The notes beneath the pieces were generated by a model. It worked only from the letters and a program-made list of their open reading frames with translations, ran no database searches and was not told where the DNA came from. From the NCBI GenBank assembly GCA_903915625.1, contig CAIWTN010000087.1, forward strand, positions 1 to 49,615: DNA of 49,615 nt. Direction: 5' to 3'. Numbering within the stretch: position 1 is the first letter of the stretch; every line of letters starts with the position of its first letter. Positions 16,690 through 25,240 of this stretch are shown one piece after another. A program made the translations under genes and the position numbers. This DNA is from an uncultured Pseudomonadota bacterium (lineage in GTDB: Bacteria; Bdellovibrionota_B; Oligoflexia; Oligoflexales; CAIYRB01).

Positions 16690-18216
16690 ATGGATTCTAA
16701 GACTAACCCAGCGCCATCTATCCCTTGGCTAGTCGGCTCACGCCCGCCACGCATCGCCGTTGTGGGAGATGTCATTTTAGACGAATATCTTGACGGTCAA
16801 GTCAATCGCATCTCACCTGAAGCGCCAGTACCCGTACACCTAGTGACAAAAACCCTACACGGCGCCGGTGGCGCCGCCAATGCCGCGCGCAACATCAAAC
16901 TTGCCGGTGGCGATGTCATGCTACTCAGCGTCATAGGTACTGACGAGGCCGGCCGCAATTTACGTAATCTCCTGCAGCGAGATCAGATTGACACCTCTTA
17001 CCTGCAAGCCGTCAACGATCGACCAACGATCCGCAAAACGAGGATTACCTCCAGCAGCCACCAGCTAGTGCGTGTCGACTGGGAGCGCGTTCATCCGATC
17101 AGCCAAGACGTGCAGGATTGGATCATGAACGGCCTCAAATCTATTGAATTCGACGCCCTACTGATTAGCGACTATGGCAAAGGCACACTTCCGATCAGCC
17201 TGCTCAGCAATCTGCTAAATCTAGCCGTACAGCGTAAAGTACCGGCAGTAGTAGATCCAAAGGGCAGAGATTTCAGCAAGTACCTGCATGCTTCGCTAAT
17301 CACGCCCAATCGCAAGGAAGCATGCGATGCTCTCGGCTTAGATCCGGCAGAAGATCACTCCGGTGAAGAGTTAGGGAGGCGCCTGCAGAGTACCTTCGGC
17401 CTGCAAAATGTACTGGTGACTATGGGCCCTAAGGGAATGGTTCTGGTTCCCCAAGCTGGCAGCAAAGACACCAAAAATCCCATCGAATTGCCTGCTGTAG
17501 CGCGTGAAGTCTACGACGTTTCGGGAGCCGGTGATACCGTAGTGGCTGTTATGACCTTATGCCTGGCAGCGCGTGCCCCGATGATTGATGCCATGCACAT
17601 CGCCAACACAGCGGCGGCATTGGTGGTGGCTAAATGGGGGACCCAACCCATCCGTCTCGATGAATTAACCGAGGCACTACATCGGCATCCCGACGCCCCG
17701 ATCACCAAACCAGTCTTCAGCACACAAAATAAAATCTCAACTCGAGAAGCTGTTCGGCATCAGATCAGTGATCCTAGCCTTCGCCATAAAAAAGTTGTTT
17801 TCACCAATGGTTGTTTCGACATCCTGCACGGTGGCCACGTGGCTTATCTCGAGAAGGCACGTTCGCTGGGCGATCTGCTCGTAGTCGGTGTGAATACCGA
17901 CGAGTCGGTACGCGCTCTGAAAGGAGCCCCAAGGCCTTACGTTACAGCAAGCGACCGCATGCGCCTTCTCGCGGCCCTAGCCTGCGTCGACTTTGTGGTT
18001 CCATTTGGTGAAAGCACCCCGCTAGACCTCATTACAGCTTTGGCTCCCGATGTCCTAGTGAAAGGAGCTGACTACGATAAAGACGCTCCCGCCACGTCGG
18101 CAAAAGCCATAGTCGGAGCCGATGTCGTTCGCGCGCACGGCGGTACGGTTGAAGCAATTGAGCTTGTCCCCGGCCTATCGACCACAGCTTTGGTAGATCG
18201 CATCAGAGGGCATTAG
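16690..18216 (+). CDS. hldE: Bifunctional heptose 7-phosphate kinase / heptose 1-phosphate adenylyltransferase HldE
   Basis: A 508-residue cytoplasmic fusion enzyme of ADP-heptose synthesis for the lipopolysaccharide inner core. The N-terminal ribokinase-like domain (about 15-330) has GDVILDEYLDGQVNRISPEA, a Gly-rich GAGGAANAARN and the catalytic DVSGAGDT motif. The C-terminal nucleotidyltransferase domain (about 360-508) has FTNGCFDILHGGHV with its HxGH-type active site (HGGH) and GVNTDESVRALKG. Both halves look intact and the length is usual. The start is ATG 16690 with a weak AAGGCGG site. It implies a heptose-containing outer membrane. Confidence 0.96.
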   Translation: MDSKTNPAPSIPWLVGSRPPRIAVVGDVILDEYLDGQVNRISPEAPVPVHLVTKTLHGAGGAANAARNIKLAGGDVMLLSVIGTDEAGRNLRNLLQRDQIDTSYLQAVNDRPTIRKTRITSSSHQLVRVDWERVHPISQDVQDWIMNGLKSIEFDALLISDYGKGTLPISLLSNLLNLAVQRKVPAVVDPKGRDFSKYLHASLITPNRKEACDALGLDPAEDHSGEELGRRLQSTFGLQNVLVTMGPKGMVLVPQAGSKDTKNPIELPAVAREVYDVSGAGDTVVAVMTLCLAARAPMIDAMHIANTAAALVVAKWGTQPIRLDELTEALHRHPDAPITKPVFSTQNKISTREAVRHQISDPSLRHKKVVFTNGCFDILHGGHVAYLEKARSLGDLLVVGVNTDESVRALKGAPRPYVTASDRMRLLAALACVDFVVPFGESTPLDLITALAPDVLVKGADYDKDAPATSAKAIVGADVVRAHGGTVEAIELVPGLSTTALVDRIRGH

Positions 18217-18315
18217 TACCTGTAATCAAAGAAAAAATACTGAATCGTTAGTTTTTCCCTAAAGAATTTCGCCAAGATGTCGACGAGGTTCTTAGTTGGG
18301 GGAGGGCTAACGCCT

Positions 18316-18699
18316 ATGACAAAGGCAAAAAATTTAGATCAGAGGGTAGACGAACGCGATGGCCGGTTCACCGCCGAGTTTTCGCTGAAGTTATTGCCAC
18401 TAGATCAAACCGGCAAAGTTATCCCCGTCCGGCCCATGGACGTGTCGCTAAGGGGCCTGGGCTTTTTGGCGCGTGAGGCGATCAAAATCGGCAGTATCCA
18501 CACTCTGCTGATTGGAGAACGGCGATTCCGCGTTGAACTCGCGTACTGCAGCTCTCATTTAGGTATCGAGGGCCTATTTCGCTGCGGGCTATTTTTGCGC
18601 GAAGCGGATGGCAATTTACAGTTAGCGTGCGAGGAAATTGGCCTTCTTCAGGACAATCATAGCTACCGTTCCGTGTACACAAAAAGACAAGTTTCCTGA
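18316..18699 (+). CDS. PilZ-domain protein
   Basis: A 127-residue cytoplasmic protein with the two PilZ signatures: RVDER (RxxxR) at residues 10-14 and DVSLRGLGF (DxSxxG) about 34 residues later, followed by beta strands. PilZ domains bind cyclic di-GMP. The start chosen is ATG 18316 because GGGGGAGGG lies eight or so bases upstream; an earlier in-frame ATG at 18277 lacks this. The gene lies 99 bases after hldE and 16 bases before the MBOAT gene, so it is likely co-transcribed with the latter. Confidence 0.78.
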   Translation: MTKAKNLDQRVDERDGRFTAEFSLKLLPLDQTGKVIPVRPMDVSLRGLGFLAREAIKIGSIHTLLIGERRFRVELAYCSSHLGIEGLFRCGLFLREADGNLQLACEEIGLLQDNHSYRSVYTKRQVS

Positions 18700-18714
18700 C
18701 GGGGCAGCAGCTAG

Positions 18715-20130
18715 ATGCTTTTTCCTACCGTTGAATTCGCCATCTTCTTCGGACTAGTGTTCGCACTTAGCTGGGCATGTGCTGGCTGGCCACTAGTGCG
18801 GAAGTCGGTGCTTGTGGTGGCAAGTTTTATCTTTTACGGCTGGTGGGATTATCGTTTCGCCTTCCTGTTATTCAACTGCACCATGGCTAACTATATTTTC
18901 GGTCTGATTTTGGATCGCTACGACCACGACAAACAGCGCCGACTCATTGCAACGATAGCAGTGATTTTCAACTTAGGGATCCTGGCTTACTTCAAATACA
19001 CGGGCTTTTTTCTCAGTTCACTCAACGACCTATTGAACACACTGGGACTGGATCAGGCTGTGAAAGTGGCAGAAGTCATCCTTCCTGTTGGCGTTTCTTT
19101 TTATACTTTTCAAGGCATCAGCTACGTTGTGGATATATATCAGCGTCGCATGCAGGCCGTAGAAAGTCCGCTCGACATGCTTTTATTTAAATCATTCTTC
19201 CCGCAATTGGTGGCAGGTCCGATTGTGCGAGCGAGTGATTTTCTACCGCAATTATCGAAAACACCAAGCCAACTTCGCGCCACGCGCGCTCTTCTACTCA
19301 TTGCGTTTGGGCTGTTAAAAAAAGTGGTATTGGCAAACTATCTTGCCACAGATCTGGTAAATCCAGTATTTTCATCGCCAAAAACACATAGCACGATTGA
19401 CTTGATTTTGGCTGCTTATGGCTATGCTGTTCAGATTTACTGCGACTTCAGTGCTTATACAGATATGGCCATAGGCGTAGCTTTACTTTTCGGCTACGAG
19501 TTTCCGACCAACTTCAACCAGCCCTATAGGGCTGCATCGTTGCAGGACTTTTGGCGGCGCTGGCATATGTCATTGTCGGCTTTTTTAAAAGACTATCTCT
19601 ATATTCCTCTCGGAGGGTCTCGGGGCAGTAGCTCAAAAACCTATCGCAATCTGATGCTGACCATGATCCTCGGAGGACTATGGCACGGAGCAGCATGGAC
19701 CTTTGTTATTTGGGGCACGCTACACGGCGCTGGCCTTTGTGTGGAAAGGGCATTGCAACACAGCAAAGCTAGCACCCGTCAGACTCGGCAGACCGTTTGG
19801 TTCAAACCGTTTCAAATTGTATTTACATTTCATTATGTGTGTTTAGCGTGGATCTTTTTCAATGCGGAGTCGCTTAGCTCAGCTCTGAGTTACTTAAGGT
19901 CACTAGGCAACACTGAGATACAGGCTAAGTACCTCACGCCATTTTCCGTATTTCTAATCGGTTGCGGCTTAATGACACAATTTGTGAAAAGCGATTTACT
20001 GGACAAAATTGAAGCCAGGGCAATGCAGATACCACTACCCTTGCAAGCCACTGCTATGGCTTTTGTAGTAGTCGTTGTCACCGCGCTAAGCCCTGGTTCG
20101 CTAGCGCCTTTCATTTATTTTCGATTCTAA
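18715..20130 (+). CDS. MBOAT-family membrane O-acyltransferase (AlgI-like)
   Basis: A 471-residue multi-pass membrane protein of the AlgI/DltB type. It has the invariant catalytic histidine in GGLWHGAAWTFVIWG near residue 325 and the upstream FWRRWHMSLS motif near 279, with hydrophobic segments throughout. Family members move acetyl or other acyl groups across the membrane onto alginate, cellulose, peptidoglycan or teichoic acids. The usual periplasmic partner is an SGNH-fold protein, and one is encoded convergently at 20160-20951. The polysaccharide acceptor is unknown; no polymerase gene is visible. Confidence 0.9.
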   Translation: MLFPTVEFAIFFGLVFALSWACAGWPLVRKSVLVVASFIFYGWWDYRFAFLLFNCTMANYIFGLILDRYDHDKQRRLIATIAVIFNLGILAYFKYTGFFLSSLNDLLNTLGLDQAVKVAEVILPVGVSFYTFQGISYVVDIYQRRMQAVESPLDMLLFKSFFPQLVAGPIVRASDFLPQLSKTPSQLRATRALLLIAFGLLKKVVLANYLATDLVNPVFSSPKTHSTIDLILAAYGYAVQIYCDFSAYTDMAIGVALLFGYEFPTNFNQPYRAASLQDFWRRWHMSLSAFLKDYLYIPLGGSRGSSSKTYRNLMLTMILGGLWHGAAWTFVIWGTLHGAGLCVERALQHSKASTRQTRQTVWFKPFQIVFTFHYVCLAWIFFNAESLSSALSYLRSLGNTEIQAKYLTPFSVFLIGCGLMTQFVKSDLLDKIEARAMQIPLPLQATAMAFVVVVVTALSPGSLAPFIYFRF

Positions 20131-20159
20131 AGAGCTGTTGGTGCATTGCACGCCTGAAC

Positions 20160-20951
20160 CTAACTACGATTGATCTTCTTCAGTGGTTGTCGGAGTGCTG
20201 TTGCCCAAATAGTATAACCCTCACGGGTCAGATGAACTCCATCAAATGACACGGCTTTAGTCAATGTCCCGTCCGGAGCAAGAAATAACGACCCAGCATC
20301 GAGGTATTGCACTTCATGTTGAGCAGCCATATCAGCAACCATTGCATTTACCGCGCGAATTTTTCCACGCCGCGGGTTATGGGCTTCTTCACCACTAGGT
20401 AAAATACCCATCAGTAAAACGCGAGTTGCCGGCGAGGCACGGTGAATTTCATCAATGATCTGGGCCAGACCACCAGTAATTTGCTCGGGTGTTGAGATCG
20501 CAAGATTGTTAATTCCGGCCATTAACACAACTATTTTGGGTCTAGCCTTTGTAAACAATCCATTCTGAACCCGCCAAAGTATATGTTCGACCCTGTCTGA
20601 TGCAATACCGGCATTTAGCACGCGATTAAACTTAATTTTTTGCGCCCAAATCTTGTGATTCAATTCCCAACCCTGAGTAATAGAATCACCAAGTAACATC
20701 ACCTCAGGTGACTGACTGGCGGCTTTGGCCACAATGTCTTGATGTCGCTTTAGCCAGGCCGCATTACTAGCTCTAGACTTGGCCTCCACAGTTTCCCACA
20801 AAGTTGAATGAGCCCCCTCAGTAACCGTAGAGGAGCCTCCTACATAAGACTGAGCGTTGGCAGTGGCACCCCAGATCAAGCTTCCAAGCGTTAGCAGTAG
20901 CCGTAGCCGTAGCCGTAGTCCGCATGAGTTGTGACCTAAGATCTGACGCAT
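20160..20951 (-). CDS. Secreted SGNH/GDSL-family esterase
   Basis: A 263-residue hydrolase with all four SGNH blocks: LLGDSITQG (Ser), LNAGIASD (Gly), AGINNL (Asn) and SFDGVHLT (Asp-His), as in platelet-activating-factor acetylhydrolase-like and acyl-ester hydrolases. A signal peptide (about 1-34, ending ANAQS) directs it to the periplasm or outside. Its basic region is encoded by a hexanucleotide repeat. Start ATG 20951 follows GAGGG. It is convergent with the AlgI-like gene, 29 bases apart, so the two are not in one transcript; cooperation in O-acylation is inference. Loss of surface acyl groups or lipid hydrolysis are alternatives. Confidence 0.85.
   Translation of the reverse strand: MRQILGHNSCGLRLRLRLLLTLGSLIWGATANAQSYVGGSSTVTEGAHSTLWETVEAKSRASNAAWLKRHQDIVAKAASQSPEVMLLGDSITQGWELNHKIWAQKIKFNRVLNAGIASDRVEHILWRVQNGLFTKARPKIVVLMAGINNLAISTPEQITGGLAQIIDEIHRASPATRVLLMGILPSGEEAHNPRRGKIRAVNAMVADMAAQHEVQYLDAGSLFLAPDGTLTKAVSFDGVHLTREGYTIWATALRQPLKKINRS
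20897..20920. repeat. Hexanucleotide tandem repeat in signal-peptide coding region
   Basis: Three perfect GTAGCC units (20897-20914) and a fourth with one change (GTAGTC) read on the minus strand as alternating Arg-Leu codons in the n-region of the SGNH esterase. Unit gain or loss would stay in frame and change the basic/hydrophobic balance of the signal peptide. Confidence 0.8.
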
Positions 20952-21197
20952 AAATAGTACCCTCTAAATCTACTGACGAGCTTTACAGCTCCTTATGACC
21001 GCAGCACCTATCCCAGACACTTACCTTATTGCAATTTCAATGCCTCATTTATTAGCGTAAATTCAAGCACTTATCACAATACTGGTTAGCAAAACCAACA
21101 CTACTGGCGAAGATATAGACAAAGTCGCCTTGACACCGTAAATCCAAGCATCAAGTTTGGCTTGAGAGTGAGCTCGCTGGAGAATGAAGGCCTAGTC

Positions 21198-21650
21198 ATG
21201 ACAGATATGCGCAGACGGACAAAACTTGTCATGGAGGATGATGAGGTGCCAACGACTAGGAGAGCCGGCGCCCGCTCAGCAGGCGCCCCAAACTATCTGG
21301 TGGTGACCAGCGATCCTAGCCTAGGATTTGCACTTGGACGCTTGGCTCAGGCGCAGCATCTTTCTGTGATGATCTATTGGTCTATCGGCAGCCTAATGGA
21401 AGCTCCACTTCTTCATGCTGATGCCTTAATCGTCGATCAAGACCTATGGCACGAGCTTCACATACACGCAAATGCTAGAATCAAGAATGCTCTCTCCGGA
21501 ATCCCGGTGATCATCACTACCGATATTAATCATCCGACCATTGCAATCGCTGCCGATGATCAAGTACGGGCAGTGATGCCACAGCGCTGTGGTGCAGCCA
21601 CCATACTGCAGGCCGCCGTTAAAGCAGCACGGCACGAGCCAGAGCTCTAG
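21198..21650 (+). CDS. Degenerate receiver-like protein
   Basis: A protein of about 150 residues with a disordered basic N-terminus (about 1-30) and a CheY-like alternating beta/alpha core: YLVVTSDPSLGFALGRLAQ, then ALIVDQDLWHE (possible phosphoacceptor Asp on strand 3), then IPVIITTDINHP. The usual strand-5 Lys-Pro is missing; AVMPQRC stands there, so normal phosphorylation signalling is doubtful. No output domain. The start chosen is ATG 21198 behind GAAGG; a TTG at 21162 would add 12 residues. It is isolated, so no partner is suggested. Confidence 0.6.
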   Translation: MTDMRRRTKLVMEDDEVPTTRRAGARSAGAPNYLVVTSDPSLGFALGRLAQAQHLSVMIYWSIGSLMEAPLLHADALIVDQDLWHELHIHANARIKNALSGIPVIITTDINHPTIAIAADDQVRAVMPQRCGAATILQAAVKAARHEPEL

Positions 21651-21664
21651 TTAGAGGCTGATCG

Positions 21665-22363
21665 TCACACCTCAAAGACAAATAAATTTTTGTCGAATCG
21701 GATCTGTGGCCCGTAATACCCCTTAGGATCAGGCTTACCAAATGCAACACCCATTACCACATGGGCGTTTCGACCAAGGCCAAGAATTTTTTTGATACGA
21801 GCCTCGTCATAGCCCTCCATAGGGCAACAAGCGTATCCTTGCGCAACCACCGCAAGCATGAAGTTTTGGGCAGCTAAAGCAGCTGATTTGGTCACCATCT
21901 CAAATAATGCAGCTCTAGATGTTGGTCCACGCGGCACCGGTCTAGTCAACCCAGCAGCAGAAATTGCCACCTTCTTAACTATGCCAGTTACTCCAACTGG
22001 ATCTTGAAAATATACCGCTGGCATGGCCTTTTGATAATAATCGAGCGCCGACTGCTTCACGTCCGGTGACTTCTTTAATTCGGCGATCATGAGATCACGA
22101 TTGCGCCGCCAAGTATCTACACGTGACACAATAAAAACTAGCTCGGCAGCGGTAGCTGCAGCCGGCTGAGAAAAACAAGCTTTAACAGCTGCCGCTTTTT
22201 TCTCAGGCGACCTTACCCAGTAAAACTCCCACATCTGCATATTAGATGAGTTAGGAGCCAATATTGCAGCATCCAACGCTTTGCGGACTACTGCCTCCGG
22301 CACCGGCTCAGAGGTGAATTTCCGCACGCTTCGTCTAGTAGTTACGACGTCAAAGAATTCCAC
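21665..22363 (-). CDS. Nitroreductase-family flavoprotein
   Basis: About 232 residues with nitroreductase features: the FMN-phosphate-binding TTRRSVRKF start, LAPNSSNMQMWEF near residues 35-50, and a late GVAFGKPDPKGYYGP segment. Family enzymes use NAD(P)H and FMN to reduce nitroaromatics, quinones or enones; the physiological substrate is unknown. The start chosen is GTG 22363 because GGAGG lies eight bases upstream; a longer version starting at 22408 would overlap the phosphatase gene much more. It overlaps the upstream phosphatase gene by 14 bases, indicating one transcript. Confidence 0.85.
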   Translation of the reverse strand: MEFFDVVTTRRSVRKFTSEPVPEAVVRKALDAAILAPNSSNMQMWEFYWVRSPEKKAAAVKACFSQPAAATAAELVFIVSRVDTWRRNRDLMIAELKKSPDVKQSALDYYQKAMPAVYFQDPVGVTGIVKKVAISAAGLTRPVPRGPTSRAALFEMVTKSAALAAQNFMLAVVAQGYACCPMEGYDEARIKKILGLGRNAHVVMGVAFGKPDPKGYYGPQIRFDKNLFVFEV

Positions 22364-22880
22364 GGCCAAGACCTCCAAGTCTTTCAGATACGAGCTTAAG
22401 AAGGCCACGACAGCCGTCTTCTAAGATATCAATCACGAGAGAAAAATCATCCAAAGATCCGTGATAGGGATCGGGAACTTCCTGGTAGTCTAGTTTTGTG
22501 TTGAATTGAGTAAAACGTTGCAACTTAACGAGATCCGTCTTGCTTGGCGCCAATTCACTCACATTCCTAAAATTAGACTCGTCCATGGTGAGAATAAAGT
22601 CAAACGCTGCAAAGTCCGCAACTTTGATCTGGCGTGCCCGATGAAGTAATTCATAACCGCGCTTAGCAGCTACCTGTCGCATACGCACATCTGCCAACTC
22701 ACCGAGGTGCCAATCGCCAGTGCCGGCTGAATCCACCACGACGTGTTTAGCAAGATCGGCATCTGCGATAAATTTACGAAAAACACCCTCGGCGGCTGGA
22801 GAGCGACAGATGTTGCCTAGACAGACAAATAAAACGCTACAAGTGGCCCCTTGACCCATGGGCTCTGTATTCTTACTCAT
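22350..22880 (-). CDS. Low-molecular-weight protein-tyrosine phosphatase
   Basis: About 176 residues with the signature loop CLGNICRSPAAEG near the N-terminus and the general-acid DPYHG near residue 130, both diagnostic of LMW-PTPs. It dephosphorylates phosphotyrosine proteins in the cytoplasm; related enzymes regulate exopolysaccharide kinases, but no such kinase is nearby. The start is uncertain: ATG 22880 has GGAGG very close (four bases), ATG 22910 and ATG 22859 are alternatives. The 3' end overlaps the nitroreductase gene. Confidence 0.88.
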   Translation of the reverse strand: MSKNTEPMGQGATCSVLFVCLGNICRSPAAEGVFRKFIADADLAKHVVVDSAGTGDWHLGELADVRMRQVAAKRGYELLHRARQIKVADFAAFDFILTMDESNFRNVSELAPSKTDLVKLQRFTQFNTKLDYQEVPDPYHGSLDDFSLVIDILEDGCRGLLKLVSERLGGLGRGIL

Positions 22881-22931
22881 TCCACCTCCACTTTCCAATA
22901 GCCTTACCATGTGGGCGATGAGCCGACAATT

Positions 22932-22943
22932 GCTTGTACAAGC
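22932..22943. promoter_or_regulatory. 12-bp perfect palindrome in divergent promoter region
   Basis: GCTTGTACAAGC is a perfect 12-base palindrome lying between the divergent phosphatase and oligoendopeptidase genes. It could be a dimeric regulator site; no regulator gene is adjacent. Confidence 0.3.
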
Positions 22944-22968
22944 CAGCTCGCTTGAGGTTTAATTAACT

Positions 22969-22988
22969 CAGCAAAACTGCTGTTTTTT
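22969..22988 (+). terminator. Small terminator-like hairpin in pepF leader
   Basis: CAGCA-AAAC-TGCTG followed by six T residues, ending 20 bases before the pepF ATG. The stem is only 5 bp. It could be an attenuator or the end of a short transcript, or chance. Confidence 0.3.
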
Positions 22989-23007
22989 CAACTTTTGAGG
23001 ACCAGTT

Positions 23008-24858
23008 ATGACTTTACCTCGCTCAACCCCTCCTAGCTGGGACAATACTCAAGAGTACCCATCTGCTGCGTCCAGTCTACTGACAGCCGATCTAGACCAT
23101 GCAAATAACCTGCGCCTCAAGGTGGCTGAGTTAGCAGAGCACTTAGCACCCTATGTTCCACGAGCAGAAACATTTACGGAGGAAGAACGCAGAACCGCAG
23201 TGGATAAAGCTCAGGAGGCGACTCTTCACTACGAACAGGCCGGTATACTCCTACAAAATGTACTTACTTTTCTCAGTTGCGAACTCAGCGTTGACGCGCG
23301 CCAGGCTGCAGCTAAAACTCTCTATGGCAAGACTCAGACTCTACAGGCTGACTTGGACAGAGCCTTTAATCCTATCGAACTACTGTTGAAACTGACTGAC
23401 GAGCGATTTGTTGCTGCCTATCTCCAGCATCCGCAGATCAAGCCTCGCACTTTCCAAGTCCAAAAGAATCGTGAGCTAAGGGACCAAACCTTACCACTAG
23501 GCGAAGAGGACTTATTGATCGGACTTGGGGTCAATGGTCCTTTATCATGGGGCAATCTCTACGATAGTCTGGCGGGAAGTATTAGTTGTAAATTGGACCT
23601 ACCGGAGGGAGCCCGTCAGGTAGGTCTCGCTGAAGCAGCAAGCCTGAGCCAAGATCCGCGCGAGTCTGTCCGCGAAACAGCCCACCGCGCTATAGGAAAT
23701 GCATGGCGCAACCATGAAGAGTCTGCCTCTGCCATTCTTAATTCTCTCGCCGGCTGGCGGCTTGAAGAATACCAACGGCGGTCTTATAAACGCCCAGTAC
23801 ATTTTCTCGCAGCTCCACTGCACCAGAATCGAATCTCCCGCGCAACCCTCGATGCAATGATGACTGCGGTCCGAGAACACGTCGACCTAGGTCGACGCGT
23901 TCTGCGGCAGCAAGCACGAATCCTGGGCAAGCCTAAGTTAGCTCCCTGGGATCTCTTTGCTCCGTGTCCTGCATCGGCCAAGGGTAGCTGGCAACCACCT
24001 TCGTTTGCGGATGCGATTAAGTTGATTGCTGACGCATACTCCGAAATTCATCCGGATATGGGGGATTTCGTCCGGATGATGGATGCAAATCGCTGGATTG
24101 AAGCTACAGTCGGGCCCAACAAACGCCCCGGCGCTTACTGCACTCAATTTGTTAAATCTCGCACGCCGCGCGTCTACATGACCTACTCAGGCGGTATGCG
24201 CGAGCTTAAGACCTTAGCGCATGAGCTGGGACACGCCTTTCATAGCTGGGTCATGCGCGACATGCCTCTGCCTGCTACGCACTACCCAATGACCTTGGCA
24301 GAGACTGCAAGTATCTTCGGAGAGACCGTCGTAAACAATGTCCTTTTAAAGCATGCCCAGACAGACGCTGATCGCCTTCAGTTCACTTGGGCGCAAGCCC
24401 GTGAGGTGGAATCTTTCATATTGAACATTCCTGCCCGATATCAGTTTGAAAAGACATTTTATGAACGTCGGCAGGAAAGCACACTCACCCCCTCAGACCT
24501 AAGACATCTGATGACTGAGAGCTGGCAAGCCTGGTACGGAGATGCACTGAGTGAAATGGATTCCATGTTTTGGGCCACTAAACTTCACTTCTCTATATCA
24601 GAATTAAGCTTTTACAATTTTCCATACACTTTTGGTTACCTATTTTCACTTGGAGTCTATGCGCAGCGCGAGCGACTTGCAGAGCGCTTTTATCCAGCGT
24701 ATGTCGCACTACTAAGAGACACCGGAACCATGACAGCCGAAGACGTCGCGAGCAAACATCTAGGAGCGGATCTGACCCAACCAGATTTCTGGCGACAAAG
24801 CTTGGCTATAGCCGGCGACAGCGTCGCTCAATTTGAGGCGGCTGCCAGACAATCTTAA
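23008..24858 (+). CDS. pepF: Oligoendopeptidase F-type M3 metallopeptidase
   Basis: A 616-residue cytoplasmic zinc peptidase. The HELGHAFH motif (HExxH) near residue 408 and the downstream Glu in MTLAETASIFGE supply the zinc ligands of family M3. The all-helical N-terminal half and the overall length fit the M3B/PepF subfamily, which degrades peptides of roughly 7-17 residues. Start ATG 23008 has TGAGGA at good spacing. Monocistronic as far as visible. Confidence 0.92.
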   Translation: MTLPRSTPPSWDNTQEYPSAASSLLTADLDHANNLRLKVAELAEHLAPYVPRAETFTEEERRTAVDKAQEATLHYEQAGILLQNVLTFLSCELSVDARQAAAKTLYGKTQTLQADLDRAFNPIELLLKLTDERFVAAYLQHPQIKPRTFQVQKNRELRDQTLPLGEEDLLIGLGVNGPLSWGNLYDSLAGSISCKLDLPEGARQVGLAEAASLSQDPRESVRETAHRAIGNAWRNHEESASAILNSLAGWRLEEYQRRSYKRPVHFLAAPLHQNRISRATLDAMMTAVREHVDLGRRVLRQQARILGKPKLAPWDLFAPCPASAKGSWQPPSFADAIKLIADAYSEIHPDMGDFVRMMDANRWIEATVGPNKRPGAYCTQFVKSRTPRVYMTYSGGMRELKTLAHELGHAFHSWVMRDMPLPATHYPMTLAETASIFGETVVNNVLLKHAQTDADRLQFTWAQAREVESFILNIPARYQFEKTFYERRQESTLTPSDLRHLMTESWQAWYGDALSEMDSMFWATKLHFSISELSFYNFPYTFGYLFSLGVYAQRERLAERFYPAYVALLRDTGTMTAEDVASKHLGADLTQPDFWRQSLAIAGDSVAQFEAAARQS

Positions 24859-24887
24859 TCGTAAAAAATAGGTTATGGAGAGAAAAG

Positions 24888-24918
24888 AGCGTCAGAGCCC
24901 AACTAAGATTTTGACGCT
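24888..24918 (+). promoter_or_regulatory. Inverted repeat overlapping a possible -35 element
   Basis: AGCGTCA (24888-24894) and TGACGCT (24912-24918) form a perfect 7-bp inverted repeat. The right arm overlaps TTGACG (24911-24916), which could be a -35 box for the small secreted protein gene; the -10 region 17 bases on (TTATCG) is weak. It could equally be the terminator stem of pepF, but there is no T-run. Confidence 0.35.
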
Positions 24919-24985
24919 ATTGTGTACGTGTAGTTATCGGGATAAAATTTCGTTAGATTTAAACCTAATCCAGGAGATAATTACG

Positions 24986-25240
24986 ATGCGCAAATCAATC
25001 GCCGCTCTATTTGCCGTTGGATCAATGGTGGCTCCAGTTGCCCTGAATGTGGCACTCGCTAGCGAAGCCAAATGGGCCTGCACCAAAGATGGCGCTGACC
25101 TTACAGTTTCAGGCGCTAAAGCCAAAGACAAAAAGAAAGACTGTGAGAAGCAAGGCGGCACATGGGAAAAGGCAAAAGCCAAAACTGACGGTGGCGATGC
25201 TGCTGCTAAACAGAGCTCGGGTGGCGGCGGTTCTTGGTAA
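24986..25240 (+). CDS. Small secreted protein, unknown function
   Basis: An 84-residue protein starting at ATG 24986 behind AGGAGA (eight-base spacing); an upstream in-frame extension is unlikely because of that ribosome site. Residues 1-25 are a clear signal peptide (MRKSIAALFAVG ... ALASEA). The mature part of about 60 residues has two Cys (in KWACTKDG and KKDCEKQGG), which could form one disulfide, a Lys-rich middle and a C-terminal Ser/Gly tail ending GGGGSW. I do not recognise the family. Its last 35 bases overlap the 3' end of the opposing sterol-desaturase-family gene. Confidence 0.78.
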   Translation: MRKSIAALFAVGSMVAPVALNVALASEAKWACTKDGADLTVSGAKAKDKKKDCEKQGGTWEKAKAKTDGGDAAAKQSSGGGGSW

